Positions 7,420 to 16,033 are shown, numbered from the stretch's first letter. The stretch is DNA of 64,000 nt from Micromonospora echinospora (GCF_014203425.1 NZ_JACHJC010000001.1:3100001-3164000), one strand, 5' to 3'. Notes: generated from the sequence alone by a model not told the origin. Program-made: numbers and translations.

Positions 7420-8492
7420 AGGCGCTCGTGGTGCGCGGCCGGGGCGAGACCCCGGCGGTCGAGGAGGTACGCCTGCCCGCGCCCGGCCCGGGCGAGCTGC
7501 GGGTACGCATCCGCGCCGCCGGCATCTGCCACTCCGACCTGGCCATGGTGGACGGCACGCTGGCGCCCGCGTACCCGCTGGTGCTGGGCCACGAGGCGAC
7601 CGGCGTGGTGGCCGAGGCCGGGCCGGGCACGACGATCGCGGTCGGCACGCCAGTGGTGCTCAACTGGGCGCCGGCCTGCCGGGAGTGCTGGCACTGCCGG
7701 CACGGTGAGCCGTGGCTCTGCGCGGCCAATCCCAACCCGTCCACGCCCCGGGGCGAGACGGCCGCCGGTGAGCCCCTTCAGGTCACGCTCGGGCTCGGCG
7801 CGCTCGCCGAGGAGGTGGTGGTGCCGCAGCGCGCCGCCGTACCGGTGCCGGCCGGACTGCCGCCGGAGCAGGCCGCGGTGCTGGGCTGCGCGGTGCTCAC
7901 CGGCGTCGGCGCGGTCCGCAACACCGCACGGGTCGCGCCCGGCGAGTCGGTCGCGGTGATCGGGCTCGGCGGGGTCGGCCTGGCCGTGCTGACCGCCGCC
8001 CGGCGGGCGGGCGCGTCGCCGATCCTCGCCGTCGACGTGGTGGAGGCCAAGCGGGACCTGGCGCTCGCGGCCGGCGCCACCGACTTCCTGCGCTCCGACG
8101 ACACGCTCGGCAAGCAGATCCGGGCGCGCACCGACGGGCGCGGGGTGGACCACGCCTTCGAGTGCGTCGGCCGGTCCGTCACCATCCGCGCCGCCTGGCG
8201 GGCGACGCGGCGCGGGGGAGCGGTGACAGTGGTCGGCATGGGTGCCCGCGACGACATGCTCAGCCTCTCCGCGCTGGACATCTTCCACTCCGCCCGCACG
8301 TTGCGCTCCTCGGTGTACGGCTCGACCGACCCGGACCGGGAGGTGCCGGAGCTGGCCGCCGCGCTCGCCGCCGGTGACCTGGACCTCGGGCCGCTGGTGA
8401 GCGGCACGGTGCCGCTGTCGGAGGCGCCCGCGGCGCTTTCCCGGCTGGCCCGTGGTGAGGGCGCCCGCTGGGTGGTGACCTTCCCGGACTGA
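7416..8492 (+). CDS. Zinc-dependent alcohol dehydrogenase (MDR superfamily)
   Basis: A 358-aa medium-chain dehydrogenase. GICHSDL (catalytic zinc Cys), GHEATGVV (zinc His-Glu) and the four-cysteine structural zinc lobe (CRECWHCRHGEPWLC) are all present. GLGGVGLAVLTAA is the Rossmann motif, followed by an acidic VDVVE that favours NAD. It starts with GTG at 7416 inside the last codons of the aldehyde dehydrogenase (GTGA overlap). It resembles class III or mycothiol-type alcohol dehydrogenases, but I cannot separate these. It would feed its aldehyde product to the preceding enzyme. Confidence 0.94.
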   Translation: MKALVVRGRGETPAVEEVRLPAPGPGELRVRIRAAGICHSDLAMVDGTLAPAYPLVLGHEATGVVAEAGPGTTIAVGTPVVLNWAPACRECWHCRHGEPWLCAANPNPSTPRGETAAGEPLQVTLGLGALAEEVVVPQRAAVPVPAGLPPEQAAVLGCAVLTGVGAVRNTARVAPGESVAVIGLGGVGLAVLTAARRAGASPILAVDVVEAKRDLALAAGATDFLRSDDTLGKQIRARTDGRGVDHAFECVGRSVTIRAAWRATRRGGAVTVVGMGARDDMLSLSALDIFHSARTLRSSVYGSTDPDREVPELAAALAAGDLDLGPLVSGTVPLSEAPAALSRLARGEGARWVVTFPD

Positions 8493-8551
8493 CCCGGCGG
8501 CGGCCGGATCCGCCGTCCGCGCATCCGGATCGGCAGGTGCGAGCGAACCCT

Positions 8552-8568
8552 GGGTAGGAGAGCTACCC
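8552..8568 (+). promoter_or_regulatory. Small hairpin holding the only SD-like sequence before the cobalamin gene
   Basis: GGGTAG and CTACCC (8552-8557 and 8563-8568) flank GAGAG. The stem and loop contain the only AGGAG nearby, but it is about 20 nt from the TTG start, so its role in initiation is doubtful. Confidence 0.3.
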
Positions 8569-8581
8569 GGGGGTACGTCCG

Positions 8582-9223
8582 TTGCTGACCGAGAACATGC
8601 CGGCCGGGGCCGCCGAGACGGCCCGCAAACGGCTGACCGCCGCCGCCGAGGACCTGGACGACAACCAGGTCGCCGGGCTGCTGCTCGACCTGGCCGCCGA
8701 GGCCGGGGTGGTGCCCGTCTGGGAACAGGTCTGCCTGCCGCTGCTTGGTGCGCTGCGCGGCGACGGCGCCGCCGAGATCGCGATGGAGCACGCCCTCTCC
8801 GAGGGGCTGCGGGTCGGGCTGGACGTGTTCGGCCGAGAGCCGACCCGGCCGTTGCCCGCCCAGGGCGTGCTGCTGGCCGGCGCGGAGCACGAGACGCACT
8901 GCCTCGGGCTGCACGCGCTCGCCGCGGCGCTGCGCGAGCGCGGGCGCGGCGCCCTGTACCTCGGCCCGGCCCTGCCCTGGTCCGCGCTGGCCAGCGCGGC
9001 GGAGCGGGTCCGGCCGCGGGTGGTGGTGGTCTGGTCGCAGACCCCGGTGACCGGCCGCGCGTACCGCCTGGTCCGCCTGCGTCGCGACCTGCCCGGGGTA
9101 CGGGTGCTCGCCGCCGGTCCGGGATGGATCGAGCCCTTCCCGCCGACCTCGGCGGTGCCGCAGCGCCTCACCACGCTCGGCGAGGCCACGCTGGCCTGCC
9201 TGCGCGGCGTGAGCCCTGCCTGA
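8582..9223 (+). CDS. Orphan cobalamin-binding domain protein, CarH/LitR C-terminal-like
   Basis: A 213-aa protein with the two-part architecture of light-sensing CarH/LitR regulators but without their MerR DNA-binding domain. Residues about 10-90 form the helical cap, ending in Glu69-His70 (AMEH), which in CarH lies over the cobalamin; the usual Trp ahead of it is not at the expected place. Residues about 93-210 form a Rossmann B12 domain with EHETHCLGL, where His106 fits the lower axial ligand, then LYLGPALPW. The start is uncertain: TTG at 8582, or ATG at 8597. Eighty-nine bases separate it from the alcohol dehydrogenase. It could be a cobalamin sensor that partners another protein, or a corrinoid carrier. 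Confidence 0.7.
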   Translation: MLTENMPAGAAETARKRLTAAAEDLDDNQVAGLLLDLAAEAGVVPVWEQVCLPLLGALRGDGAAEIAMEHALSEGLRVGLDVFGREPTRPLPAQGVLLAGAEHETHCLGLHALAAALRERGRGALYLGPALPWSALASAAERVRPRVVVVWSQTPVTGRAYRLVRLRRDLPGVRVLAAGPGWIEPFPPTSAVPQRLTTLGEATLACLRGVSPA

Positions 9224-9229
9224 CGCCCG

Positions 9230-9268
9230 GCGCGCTCAGGCGGCGCGCTCAAGCGGCGCGTTCAGGCG
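9230..9268. repeat. Three 13-bp tandem units at the TetR gene 3' end
   Basis: Three near-identical 13-bp units (GCGCGCTCAGGCG type) at 9230-9242, 9243-9255 and 9256-9268 each contain TCA, which is TGA on the reverse strand. The last is the true stop of the TetR gene. Because 13 is not a multiple of three, the copies supply stops in all three frames. Confidence 0.8.
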
Positions 9269-9819
9269 GCGCGGAAGCCGCGCAGCAGCACGGCGACCGC
9301 GGACTCCGGGTCGAAGTCGTCCTCCGGGCAGGCGAGCTGGTTGCTCAGCAGCCCTTCGATCAGCGCCAGCAGCATCCGGAAGTGGGCCGGCGGATCGGTC
9401 GAGCCGAGCGCGGCGAGCAGCGGCTCTCCCCGTTCGGCCAGCCGCGCCCGCCCGGCCTCGATCGCCGGGCGCAGGTCGGGCCGCACGGCCGCCTCGACGA
9501 ACAGCGCGTACCGGGCCAGCGTGACCACCCGCCGCTGATCGGTGAACTCCCGGATCAGCTCGCCGAGCACCTGGGCGAACGCGGCGACGTCGCCGGGTGG
9601 CAGGTCCACGGCGAGCCGCTGCCAGGCCAGCGTCTCCACCTCGACCAGCCGGTCGAACACGCCGGTGACCAACGCCTCCCGGGTGCGGAACCGGTTGGAC
9701 GCGGAGCCCTCGGGCAGGCCCGCCTCGGCGTCCACGGCCCGGTGGGTGAGCTGCCGCGGCCCGCCGGTGCCGAGCACCCGGATGGCGGCGTCGAGCAGGA
9801 GTTGCCGGCGATCGGTCAC
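9262..9819 (-). CDS. TetR-family transcriptional regulator
   Basis: A 185-aa regulator with an N-terminal TetR DNA-binding domain (residues about 5-50, with LTHRAVDAEAGLPEGSASNRF as the helix-turn-helix region). The C-terminal helical domain resembles TetR_C-type ligand domains with conserved Trp and Arg residues but gives no substrate clue. It is divergent from the flavin monooxygenase at 9874, 54 bp away. That gap contains two identical-style palindromes (ACTAC-N4-GTAGT) 21 bp apart, the expected layout for autorepression plus control of the monooxygenase. The extreme 3' end lies in a tandem repeat. Confidence 0.92.
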   Translation of the reverse strand: MTDRRQLLLDAAIRVLGTGGPRQLTHRAVDAEAGLPEGSASNRFRTREALVTGVFDRLVEVETLAWQRLAVDLPPGDVAAFAQVLGELIREFTDQRRVVTLARYALFVEAAVRPDLRPAIEAGRARLAERGEPLLAALGSTDPPAHFRMLLALIEGLLSNQLACPEDDFDPESAVAVLLRGFRAA

Positions 9820-9827
9820 CCGGCCAG

Positions 9828-9862
9828 ACTACAGCCGTAGTGCGGCCGACTACATCTGTAGT
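9828..9862. promoter_or_regulatory. Double TetR operator, ACTAC-N4-GTAGT twice
   Basis: Two perfect palindromes, 9828-9841 and 9849-9862, share the half-site ACTAC with different central four bases. Their centres are 21 bp apart, two helical turns, so two dimers would bind the same face. They fill the gap between divergent TetR and monooxygenase genes and overlap the likely promoter. Confidence 0.75.
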
Positions 9863-9873
9863 ACGGTGGCGGC

Positions 9874-10941
9874 ATGGGCGGACGAGCGGTAGTGGTCGGG
9901 GGCGGGATCGGCGGGCTCGCGGCGGGCATCGGCCTGCGGGCGGCCGGCTGGGAGGTGACAGTCCTGGAACGGTCCGCCGCGTTGCCGGACAGCGGCACCG
10001 GGCTCGGCATCTGGCCCGGCGCGATGCGCGCCCTGGACGCGCTCGGCGTCGGCGACGAGGTGCGCCGCCGGGGCCGCCGCCAGGCCGGCGGATCGATCCG
10101 GCGCCCGGACGGCAGCCGGATCGCCACCATCGACGTCGACCGGCTGGAACGTCGGCACGGCGAGCCCGTTCACCTGGTCACCCGGCCGGTGCTGCTCGCC
10201 GCCCTGGCCGGTGCGCTGCCCGCAGCGGCGCTGCGCCTCGGCGAGCCGGTGACCGACCCGGGGTCGCTGCTCGACGCGTACGATCTGGTGGTCGGCGCGG
10301 ACGGGATCAACAGCGTGGTGCGCGCCGCGATGCACGGCGGGCGCTACCCGCTGCGCTACGCGGGCGCGGTGGCCTGGCGCGGCGTTGTCGACCTCGACCT
10401 CGATCCGGGCGAGGGCGGTGAGACCTGGGGGCGGGGGCGCAAGTTCGGGCTCACGCCGGCCGGGCCGGGCCGCACCAACTGGTACGCGGCGGTGCGGCTG
10501 CCCGAGGGGCATCCGGCGCCCCCTGACGACCGCGCCGAGTTGCGCCGCCTCTTCGGCGACTGGCACCGGCCGGTGCCGCAGGTGCTGGACGCGCTCACTC
10601 CGGAGGGGATCCTGCGGCACGAGATCCGTGACCTGACGCCGCTGCCCTCCTACGTGGCCGGCCGGACCGCGTTGCTCGGCGACGCCGCGCACGCCATGAC
10701 GCCGGACCTGGGGCAGGGCGCCTGTCAGGCGCTCGTCGACGCGGTCGCGCTCGCCGACTGCGTACGCGAGGCCGGCGACCTGCACGCCGCGCTGCTGGCG
10801 TACGACAGGCGCCGGCGGCGGCCCACGCAGCGGATCGCGGCGGGCGCGCGCTGGGCGGGGCGGCTCTCCGGGGTGCGGCGGCTGCTGCCGGTGCGCGACG
10901 CGCTGCTGCGGGTGGCGCTGGCCACCGGTCCGCCGGCCTGA
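9874..10941 (+). CDS. FAD-dependent aromatic-ring-type monooxygenase
   Basis: A 355-aa group A flavoprotein monooxygenase. VVVGGGIGGLAAGIGL is the ADP-binding fold, ending in an acidic residue in LER. VVGADGINSVVR is the DG motif that binds both FAD and NAD(P)H, and LLGDAAHAMTPDLGQGA is the GD motif for the ribityl chain. These enzymes hydroxylate aromatic or polyketide-like substrates, or confer resistance to antibiotics such as tetracyclines. With a divergent TetR repressor of its own, an inducible detoxification or catabolic role is likely. The substrate cannot be inferred. Confidence 0.92.
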   Translation: MGGRAVVVGGGIGGLAAGIGLRAAGWEVTVLERSAALPDSGTGLGIWPGAMRALDALGVGDEVRRRGRRQAGGSIRRPDGSRIATIDVDRLERRHGEPVHLVTRPVLLAALAGALPAAALRLGEPVTDPGSLLDAYDLVVGADGINSVVRAAMHGGRYPLRYAGAVAWRGVVDLDLDPGEGGETWGRGRKFGLTPAGPGRTNWYAAVRLPEGHPAPPDDRAELRRLFGDWHRPVPQVLDALTPEGILRHEIRDLTPLPSYVAGRTALLGDAAHAMTPDLGQGACQALVDAVALADCVREAGDLHAALLAYDRRRRRPTQRIAAGARWAGRLSGVRRLLPVRDALLRVALATGPPA

Positions 10942-10992
10942 CGCGGGGCGCGGTCGCGGGCCCGCGAGTCCGGCCGTGACCCGGCTCACATC

Positions 10993-11063
10993 CGATACGA
11001 AACCGTTCCGTATCGAAATCGGTTCACCTACGCTCGGCTGCGTTACGAGTCTGACCCGTATCG
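10993..11063. promoter_or_regulatory. Predicted operator region of the MFS pump / TetR operon
   Basis: CGATACG-N9-CGTATCG (10993-11015) is a perfect 7-bp-arm palindrome, and a further CGTATCG half-site lies at 11057-11063. Both precede the pump gene at 11099. The TetR gene at the end of this operon is the natural candidate to bind them. Confidence 0.65.
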
Positions 11064-11098
11064 TATTTTGACTCGGGTGAAGCGGGGGGAGAACCGCA

Positions 11099-12664
11099 GT
11101 GGAACCGCACGAGAACACCGGACACCCGAGGAGGTGGGCGATCCTCGGGGTGCTGGTGATCAGCCTCCTCGTGGTCGTCCTCGACAACACCATCCTCAAC
11201 GTCGCGCTGCGCACCCTGGCCGACCCGGTGCACGGCCTCGGCGCCACCCAGGGCGAGCTGGAATGGGCGATCAACTCCTACACGCTCGTCTTCGCGGGGC
11301 TGCTGTTCACCTTCGGCGTGCTCGGTGACCGGCTCGGCCGCCGCCGCTTCCTGATCCTCGGGCTGGCGCTGTTCGGGCTGGCCTCGCTGCTGTCGGCGTA
11401 CGCGCAGGACCCGGCCCAGCTCATCGCGGCCCGCGCGCTCATGGGCGTCGGCGGCGCGGCCATCATGCCGGTGACGCTCTCGATCATCTCCAACGTCTTC
11501 GACCCGCGCGAGCGGGCCAAGGCGATCGGCGTCTGGGCCGGCGCGGTCGGCCTCGGCGTGGCGATCGGCCCGGTGCTCGGCGGCGCGCTGCTGGAGCACT
11601 TCTGGTGGGGCTCGGTCTTCCTGATCAACGTGCCGGTGGTGGCGCTCGGCGTGGTGCTGGTCGCGACCCTGGTCCCGGAGTCCCGCGACCCGAAGCCCGG
11701 CCGGGTCGACGTGCCCGGCGTGCTGCTGTCGGTGGTCGGCCTGGTCGCGCTCACCTACGGCATCATCGACGGCGGCGAGCACGGCTTCGGCCGGCCGCAG
11801 GTGTGGGTCGCGGTGCTGGGCGGCCTCGCGGTGCTCGGCTGGTTCATCGTCCACGAGCTGCGCAGCGACCACCCGTCGCTGGACGTGCGGCTGTTCCGGG
11901 TGCCCCGCTTCGCCGCCCCGGTGGCGCTGGTCGGGCTGGTCTTCTTCGCCGCCATGGGCGTGATGTTCTTCGGCGCGTTCTACCTGCAGCTCGTGCGCGG
12001 CTACAGCCCGCTGGAGAGCGGCCTGCTGTTCCTGCCGTTCGCGGTGGCCCAGCTGTTCTTCGCCCCGCGCAGCGCGGCGATGGTCCGCCGCTACGGCGGC
12101 CGGTCGGTGGCGGCGGTCGGACTGCTGCTCACCGCCACCGCGCTCGGCGCGTTCGTCTTCATCGACGCGGACACCCCGATCTGGATCTTCTCGGCGCTCG
12201 GGTTCCTCCAGGGCGCCGGGATGGCCAACATCATGCCCCCGGCCACCGAGTCCATCATGTCGTCGCTGCCCCGGGAGAAGGCCGGCGTCGGGTCGGCGGT
12301 CAGCAACACCGTGCGGCAGGTGGCCGGCGCGCTCGGCGTGGCGGTGCTCGGCTCGGTGCTCAGCGCGGTCTACCGCGACCAGGTCGCCCCGGCGGTGGCC
12401 GCGCTTCCCGCCCCGGTACGCGACGCGGCCCGCGAGTCGGTCTCCGGGGCGTACGCCGTCGCCGACCGGCTCGGCCCCGCCGCGCCGCGGCTCATCGACG
12501 CGGCCAACGACTCGTTCGTCTCGGCCATGCACTGGGCCGCCGGCGTCTCCGCCGTGGTGGCCGCGCTCGGCCTCGTCATCGTGCTGCGCTGGATGCCGGG
12601 CCGGCCGGCCGCCGCCCCCGGCGCGACCCCCGCCACGGACCGGGAGCTGGCCGGGGCCGCATAG
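11099..12664 (+). CDS. MFS drug-efflux transporter, DHA2 (14-TM) family
   Basis: A 521-aa integral membrane antiporter. The sequence shows about 14 hydrophobic segments, the DHA2 motif LDNTILNVAL in TM1, motif A (GVLGDRLGRRRF) between TM2 and TM3, and motif C (GPVLGGALLE) in TM5. These mark EmrB/QacA/LfrA-type proton-coupled exporters of hydrophobic drugs or metabolites. The GTG start at 11099 follows a GGGGGGA ribosome binding site. The TetR gene follows after 11 bp, and CGATACG palindromes precede the operon, so it is probably a self-regulated efflux unit. Confidence 0.94.
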   Translation: MEPHENTGHPRRWAILGVLVISLLVVVLDNTILNVALRTLADPVHGLGATQGELEWAINSYTLVFAGLLFTFGVLGDRLGRRRFLILGLALFGLASLLSAYAQDPAQLIAARALMGVGGAAIMPVTLSIISNVFDPRERAKAIGVWAGAVGLGVAIGPVLGGALLEHFWWGSVFLINVPVVALGVVLVATLVPESRDPKPGRVDVPGVLLSVVGLVALTYGIIDGGEHGFGRPQVWVAVLGGLAVLGWFIVHELRSDHPSLDVRLFRVPRFAAPVALVGLVFFAAMGVMFFGAFYLQLVRGYSPLESGLLFLPFAVAQLFFAPRSAAMVRRYGGRSVAAVGLLLTATALGAFVFIDADTPIWIFSALGFLQGAGMANIMPPATESIMSSLPREKAGVGSAVSNTVRQVAGALGVAVLGSVLSAVYRDQVAPAVAALPAPVRDAARESVSGAYAVADRLGPAAPRLIDAANDSFVSAMHWAAGVSAVVAALGLVIVLRWMPGRPAAAPGATPATDRELAGAA

Positions 12665-12675
12665 GTTCGTGGACA

Positions 12676-13281
12676 ATGTCTGACATGACTTCCACGGCGG
12701 ATGCTCCGCGGTCGCCCGGGCGACCGCGGAGCACCCGCGCGGACGAGGCGATCGTCGACGCCACCCTCGACCTGCTGGCCGAGGGCAACAGCATCGAGGC
12801 GCTGACCATCGAGGCGATCGCGACCCGCGCCGGAGTCGGCAAGGCCACCATCTACCGCCGCTGGCCGGGCAAGGACGCGCTGCTGCTGGACGCGCTGCGC
12901 ACGCTCAAGGGGCCCGCGCCGCACTGCGCCGGACGCTCCGTCCGCGACGACCTGGTGCTGCTCGTCGGCGCCGTCGGCCAGCACGCCGACCCCCGGGCCC
13001 GCAAGATCATGCCGTGCCTGGTGCCCGAGGTGAACCGCAGCTCGGCCCACCGGCAGGCGTACGAGGCGATCGTCGAGCCCCGCCGCGAGGCGTTGCGCGA
13101 GGTGCTTCGCCGCGCGATCGACCGCGGCGAACTCCGCGCCGACATCGACATCGAGGTGACCATGGCGCTGCTCACCGCGCCGATGCTCACCCAGCGGATG
13201 CTGCAGTGGTACGCCGGGGACGAGCGGATGCTGCCCGAGCGGATCGTGGACACCGTCCTGGACGGCCTGCGCGTCCGCTGA
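12676..13281 (+). CDS. TetR-family repressor of the MFS pump (predicted)
   Basis: A 201-aa TetR regulator. The DNA-binding domain is at residues about 20-65 (ALTIEAIATRAGVGKATIYRRWPGK, the classic TetR recognition helix). The C-terminal domain fits TetR_C-type ligand pockets. The ATG at 12676 is chosen; an alternative lies at 12685. It is 11 bp behind the pump gene and in the same operon, an arrangement common for drug-pump repressors that control the upstream promoter. The CGATACG palindromes ahead of the pump are its expected target. Confidence 0.92.
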   Translation: MSDMTSTADAPRSPGRPRSTRADEAIVDATLDLLAEGNSIEALTIEAIATRAGVGKATIYRRWPGKDALLLDALRTLKGPAPHCAGRSVRDDLVLLVGAVGQHADPRARKIMPCLVPEVNRSSAHRQAYEAIVEPRREALREVLRRAIDRGELRADIDIEVTMALLTAPMLTQRMLQWYAGDERMLPERIVDTVLDGLRVR

Positions 13282-13316
13282 CCCGCGCTCCGGTCGGCGT
13301 GGTCAGCGTCCGCCGC

Positions 13317-15236
13317 TCAGCGGGCGGGCGTGCGCAGCCGGTGCAGGCGCAACGCGAGCTGCACCTCCAGCGCCCGCTCCGGCCGCTGCCAGTCCGCGCC
13401 GAGCAGCTGCCCGACCCGTTCCAGCCGCTGGGTGACAGTGTTCACGTGCACGTGCAGCTGCTCGGCGGCCCGGGCCAGGCTGCCGCCCACCCCGAAGTAC
13501 GCCTCCAGCGTCTTCACCAGCGCGGTGCCCCGCCGGGCGTCGTAGTCCACCACCGGACCCACTGTCGCGGTGAGGAACCGGGACACGTCGCGGTCCCCGG
13601 CGTCGCCGACCGCGCCCAGCAGCAGCCCGACGAAGCCCAGCTCGGCGGTGCTCGCCCCCTGCCCGGCCCGGCCCAGCGCGCCGAGCGCGGACAGGCAGCG
13701 CTCCGCCTCGGCGAACGTGACGGCCAGCGACGCCGGCCCGGTCGACGGGCCGCTCGCCCCGGCGGTCACCGGCCGGCCGGTCAGCCGCGACAGGTCCCGG
13801 GCCACCGCCCGGGCCGCGCCGCCCGCGTCCTGGCCGGGCAGCATCAGCACCACCCGCCCGTCGCGCGCCGCCGCCAGGCCGCCGCGGGTCGAGGCGTACG
13901 TGGTGGCCCAGGACAGCACGCGCTGCCGGGCCGAGCCGGTCTCGGCGAACGCGTCGTCGCCGACCGCCACCAGCACGTGCGGCGCGTCCAGGTCCACCCC
14001 GATGCGGTGGGCCCGCGCCCGCAGCGCGTCGGCGTCGCGCAGCGGCCGGGCGATCAGGTCGTCCAGCAGCTCGCCGCGGACCCGCCCCTCCGCCTCGGCC
14101 ACCGTGCGGCGGAACAACAGCAGCAACGCGGTCACCAGCGCGGCGCGCTCCAGGATGCGCTGGTCGGCGTCGACCAGCTCGTCGTCCGGGCGCAGCACCA
14201 GCGCGCCCAGGTTCTCCGCGCCGGCCACCACCGCGGCGTACCAGAGCGGACCCCGGCGCACGCTGCGTCCCTCGGTACGCGACGCGGCGACCGCCTCCAC
14301 GATGTCCGCCCGGTCCGGCTCCTCGATCTCGCCGACCCGGGCCAGCCGCCGGCCCTCGGCGTCCAGCGCCAGCAGCGCCCCGCCGAGCACCTCGGTGACC
14401 GCCGCGGCCACGTCCTCCATCCCGCCGCCGCGCACCACCAGCGCGGTCATCCGGTCGTGCGCGGCGGCGGCGCGCTCCACCGAGCTGCTGTGCGCCCGGA
14501 TCGTGCTGTTCGCCGCCGACAGCTCCGCCAGCGCCGCCCGCGTCTCGGCGAGCAGTCGCGCGGTGTCGATCGCCACCGCCGCGTGCGCCGCGAGCGACAC
14601 CAGCAGCGACACCTCCTCCCGGGCGAACGGCCGGGCCGAGCGGTTCGCCGCGTACAGCACGCCGATCACGCTGGAGCCCAGCCGCAGCGGCACGCCCAGG
14701 ATGGCCACCAGGCCCTCCTCGCCCACCCCGCCGTCGATCTCGCCGGTGTGCCGGAACCGCTCGTCCTCCTGGTAGTTCGAGGTGACGTACGGCGTGCCGG
14801 TCTGCGCGACCAGGCCGCCCAGGCCGTCGCCCAGCTCCAGCCGCAGCCGCTGGAACCGGGCCGAGATCGAGCCGTCGGTCACCCGCATGTAGGTGTCGCC
14901 GCGCTCCTCGTCGTTGAGCGTCATGTACGCCACGTCGGTGCCGAGCAGGATCCGCGCCCGGTGCACGATCGCGCGCAGCACGTCGTCCAGGTCGCGCAGC
15001 CCGGCCAGGTCGCTCGCGGTGTCGTACAGGCCGGACAGCTCGGTCTCCCGGCGGCGCCGGCGGGCCAGCAGCGCCCGCACCCGCAGCGCCACCACCTTCG
15101 CCTGCTCCAGCTCGGCCAGCCGCTCGGCGGGCAGCCCGGCGGCGCGCGCGGCGACGAGCGGACCCTCGAACTCGACCGCGGCTGCCTCGCGCGCCAGCAA
15201 CTCCAGGAACTCGACCGGCGACGACATGACCGACAT
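13317..15236 (-). CDS. GAF-domain PucR/CdaR-family transcriptional activator
   Basis: A 639-aa regulator with a three-part layout. A GAF sensor domain occupies residues about 70-230 (DLDDVLRAIVHRARILLG through LLVSLAAHAAVAIDTARLL). A GGDEF-like central domain follows at about 380-500. A PucR helix-turn-helix is at the C terminus (TLEAYFGVGGSLARAAEQL, HVHVNTVTQRLERV). Start candidates are ATG at 15236 and ATG at 15227. It lies 14 bp behind the 3-hydroxybutyrate dehydrogenase gene on the same strand, so it probably forms an operon with it and regulates it. The GAF ligand is unknown; PucR-family members commonly sense small carboxylates or purine-catabolic intermediates. Confidence 0.9.
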   Translation of the reverse strand: MSVMSSPVEFLELLAREAAAVEFEGPLVAARAAGLPAERLAELEQAKVVALRVRALLARRRRRETELSGLYDTASDLAGLRDLDDVLRAIVHRARILLGTDVAYMTLNDEERGDTYMRVTDGSISARFQRLRLELGDGLGGLVAQTGTPYVTSNYQEDERFRHTGEIDGGVGEEGLVAILGVPLRLGSSVIGVLYAANRSARPFAREEVSLLVSLAAHAAVAIDTARLLAETRAALAELSAANSTIRAHSSSVERAAAAHDRMTALVVRGGGMEDVAAAVTEVLGGALLALDAEGRRLARVGEIEEPDRADIVEAVAASRTEGRSVRRGPLWYAAVVAGAENLGALVLRPDDELVDADQRILERAALVTALLLLFRRTVAEAEGRVRGELLDDLIARPLRDADALRARAHRIGVDLDAPHVLVAVGDDAFAETGSARQRVLSWATTYASTRGGLAAARDGRVVLMLPGQDAGGAARAVARDLSRLTGRPVTAGASGPSTGPASLAVTFAEAERCLSALGALGRAGQGASTAELGFVGLLLGAVGDAGDRDVSRFLTATVGPVVDYDARRGTALVKTLEAYFGVGGSLARAAEQLHVHVNTVTQRLERVGQLLGADWQRPERALEVQLALRLHRLRTPAR

Positions 15237-15250
15237 TGTGCGGGGCGCCA

Positions 15251-16033
15251 CTAGTTCGCCGTCCAGCCCCCGTCGAGGGCGATCGAGGCGCCGGTGAGGA
15301 ACGCGGCGGGCGGGGAGCACAGGTACGCCAGCAGCTCGGCCACCTCCTCCGGCTCGATCAGCCGCTTGATCGCCGCCCGGGCCAGCATGATCTTCTCGAC
15401 CACCTCGTCCTCGCCGATGCCGTGCGTGGCCGCCTGGTCGGCGATCTGGCTCTCCACCAGCGCGGTGCGCACGTACGCGGGGTTGATGCAGTTGGCCGTG
15501 ACGCCGTGCGCGGCGCCCTCCAGCGCGACCACCTTGGACAGGCCCTCCAGCGCGTGCTTGGCCGAGACGTACGCGGCCTTGAACGGCGAGGCGCGCAGCC
15601 CGTGCACCGAGGAGATGTTGACGATCCGGCCCCAGCCGTTCGCGTACATCCGGGGCAGCGCCCGGCGCACCAGCAGGAACGGCGCCTCGACCATCACCCG
15701 CTGGATGTACTCGAAGCGCTCGACCGGGAAGTCCTGCACCGGCGAGACGTGCTGGAGGCCGGCGTTGTTGACCACGATGTCGGCGTCGACGTCGAGCCGG
15801 TCCACCGCCGCCGGGTCGGCCAGGTCGATCCCCACCGCCCGGCCACCGGCCTCGGCGGCCACCGCCTCGGCCGCCGCCGTGTCGCGGTCCAGCACCACCA
15901 CTGTCGCGCCGGCCGCCGCCAGGCGCAGGGCGCAGGCGCGTCCGATGCCGCTGCCGCCGCCGGTGACCAGCGCGGTACGGCCGGTCAGGTCGACGTGTAC
16001 GACGTGGGGGACCACCACGGGTTCTGCCGTCAT
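15251..16033 (-). CDS. 3-hydroxybutyrate dehydrogenase (SDR family)
   Basis: A 260-aa short-chain dehydrogenase, predicted to interconvert 3-hydroxybutyrate and acetoacetate with [11 protein letters not shown] is the cofactor turn, [15 protein letters not shown] is characteristic of the BdhA subfamily, NISSVHG holds the catalytic Ser, and YVSAKHA holds Tyr and Lys. [12 protein letters not shown] and [16 protein letters not shown] also fit BdhA. The ATG at 16033 is used; the frame stays open upstream, but the extension has no family match. It heads the unit containing the PucR-type regulator and is divergent from ruvC. The role would be ketone-body or polyhydroxybutyrate use. Confidence 0.88.
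   Translation of the reverse strand: MTAEPVVVPHVVHVDLTGRTALVTGGGSGIGRACALRLAAAGATVVVLDRDTAAAEAVAAEAGGRAVGIDLADPAAVDRLDVDADIVVNNAGLQHVSPVQDFPVERFEYIQRVMVEAPFLLVRRALPRMYANGWGRIVNISSVHGLRASPFKAAYVSAKHALEGLSKVVALEGAAHGVTANCINPAYVRTALVESQIADQAATHGIGEDEVVEKIMLARAAIKRLIEPEEVAELLAYLCSPPAAFLTGASIALDGGWTAN

Noticed and set aside
7338..8288. Reverse-strand frames over the alcohol dehydrogenase.
   Set aside because: Forward frame has all zinc-ADH motifs and a coupled start.
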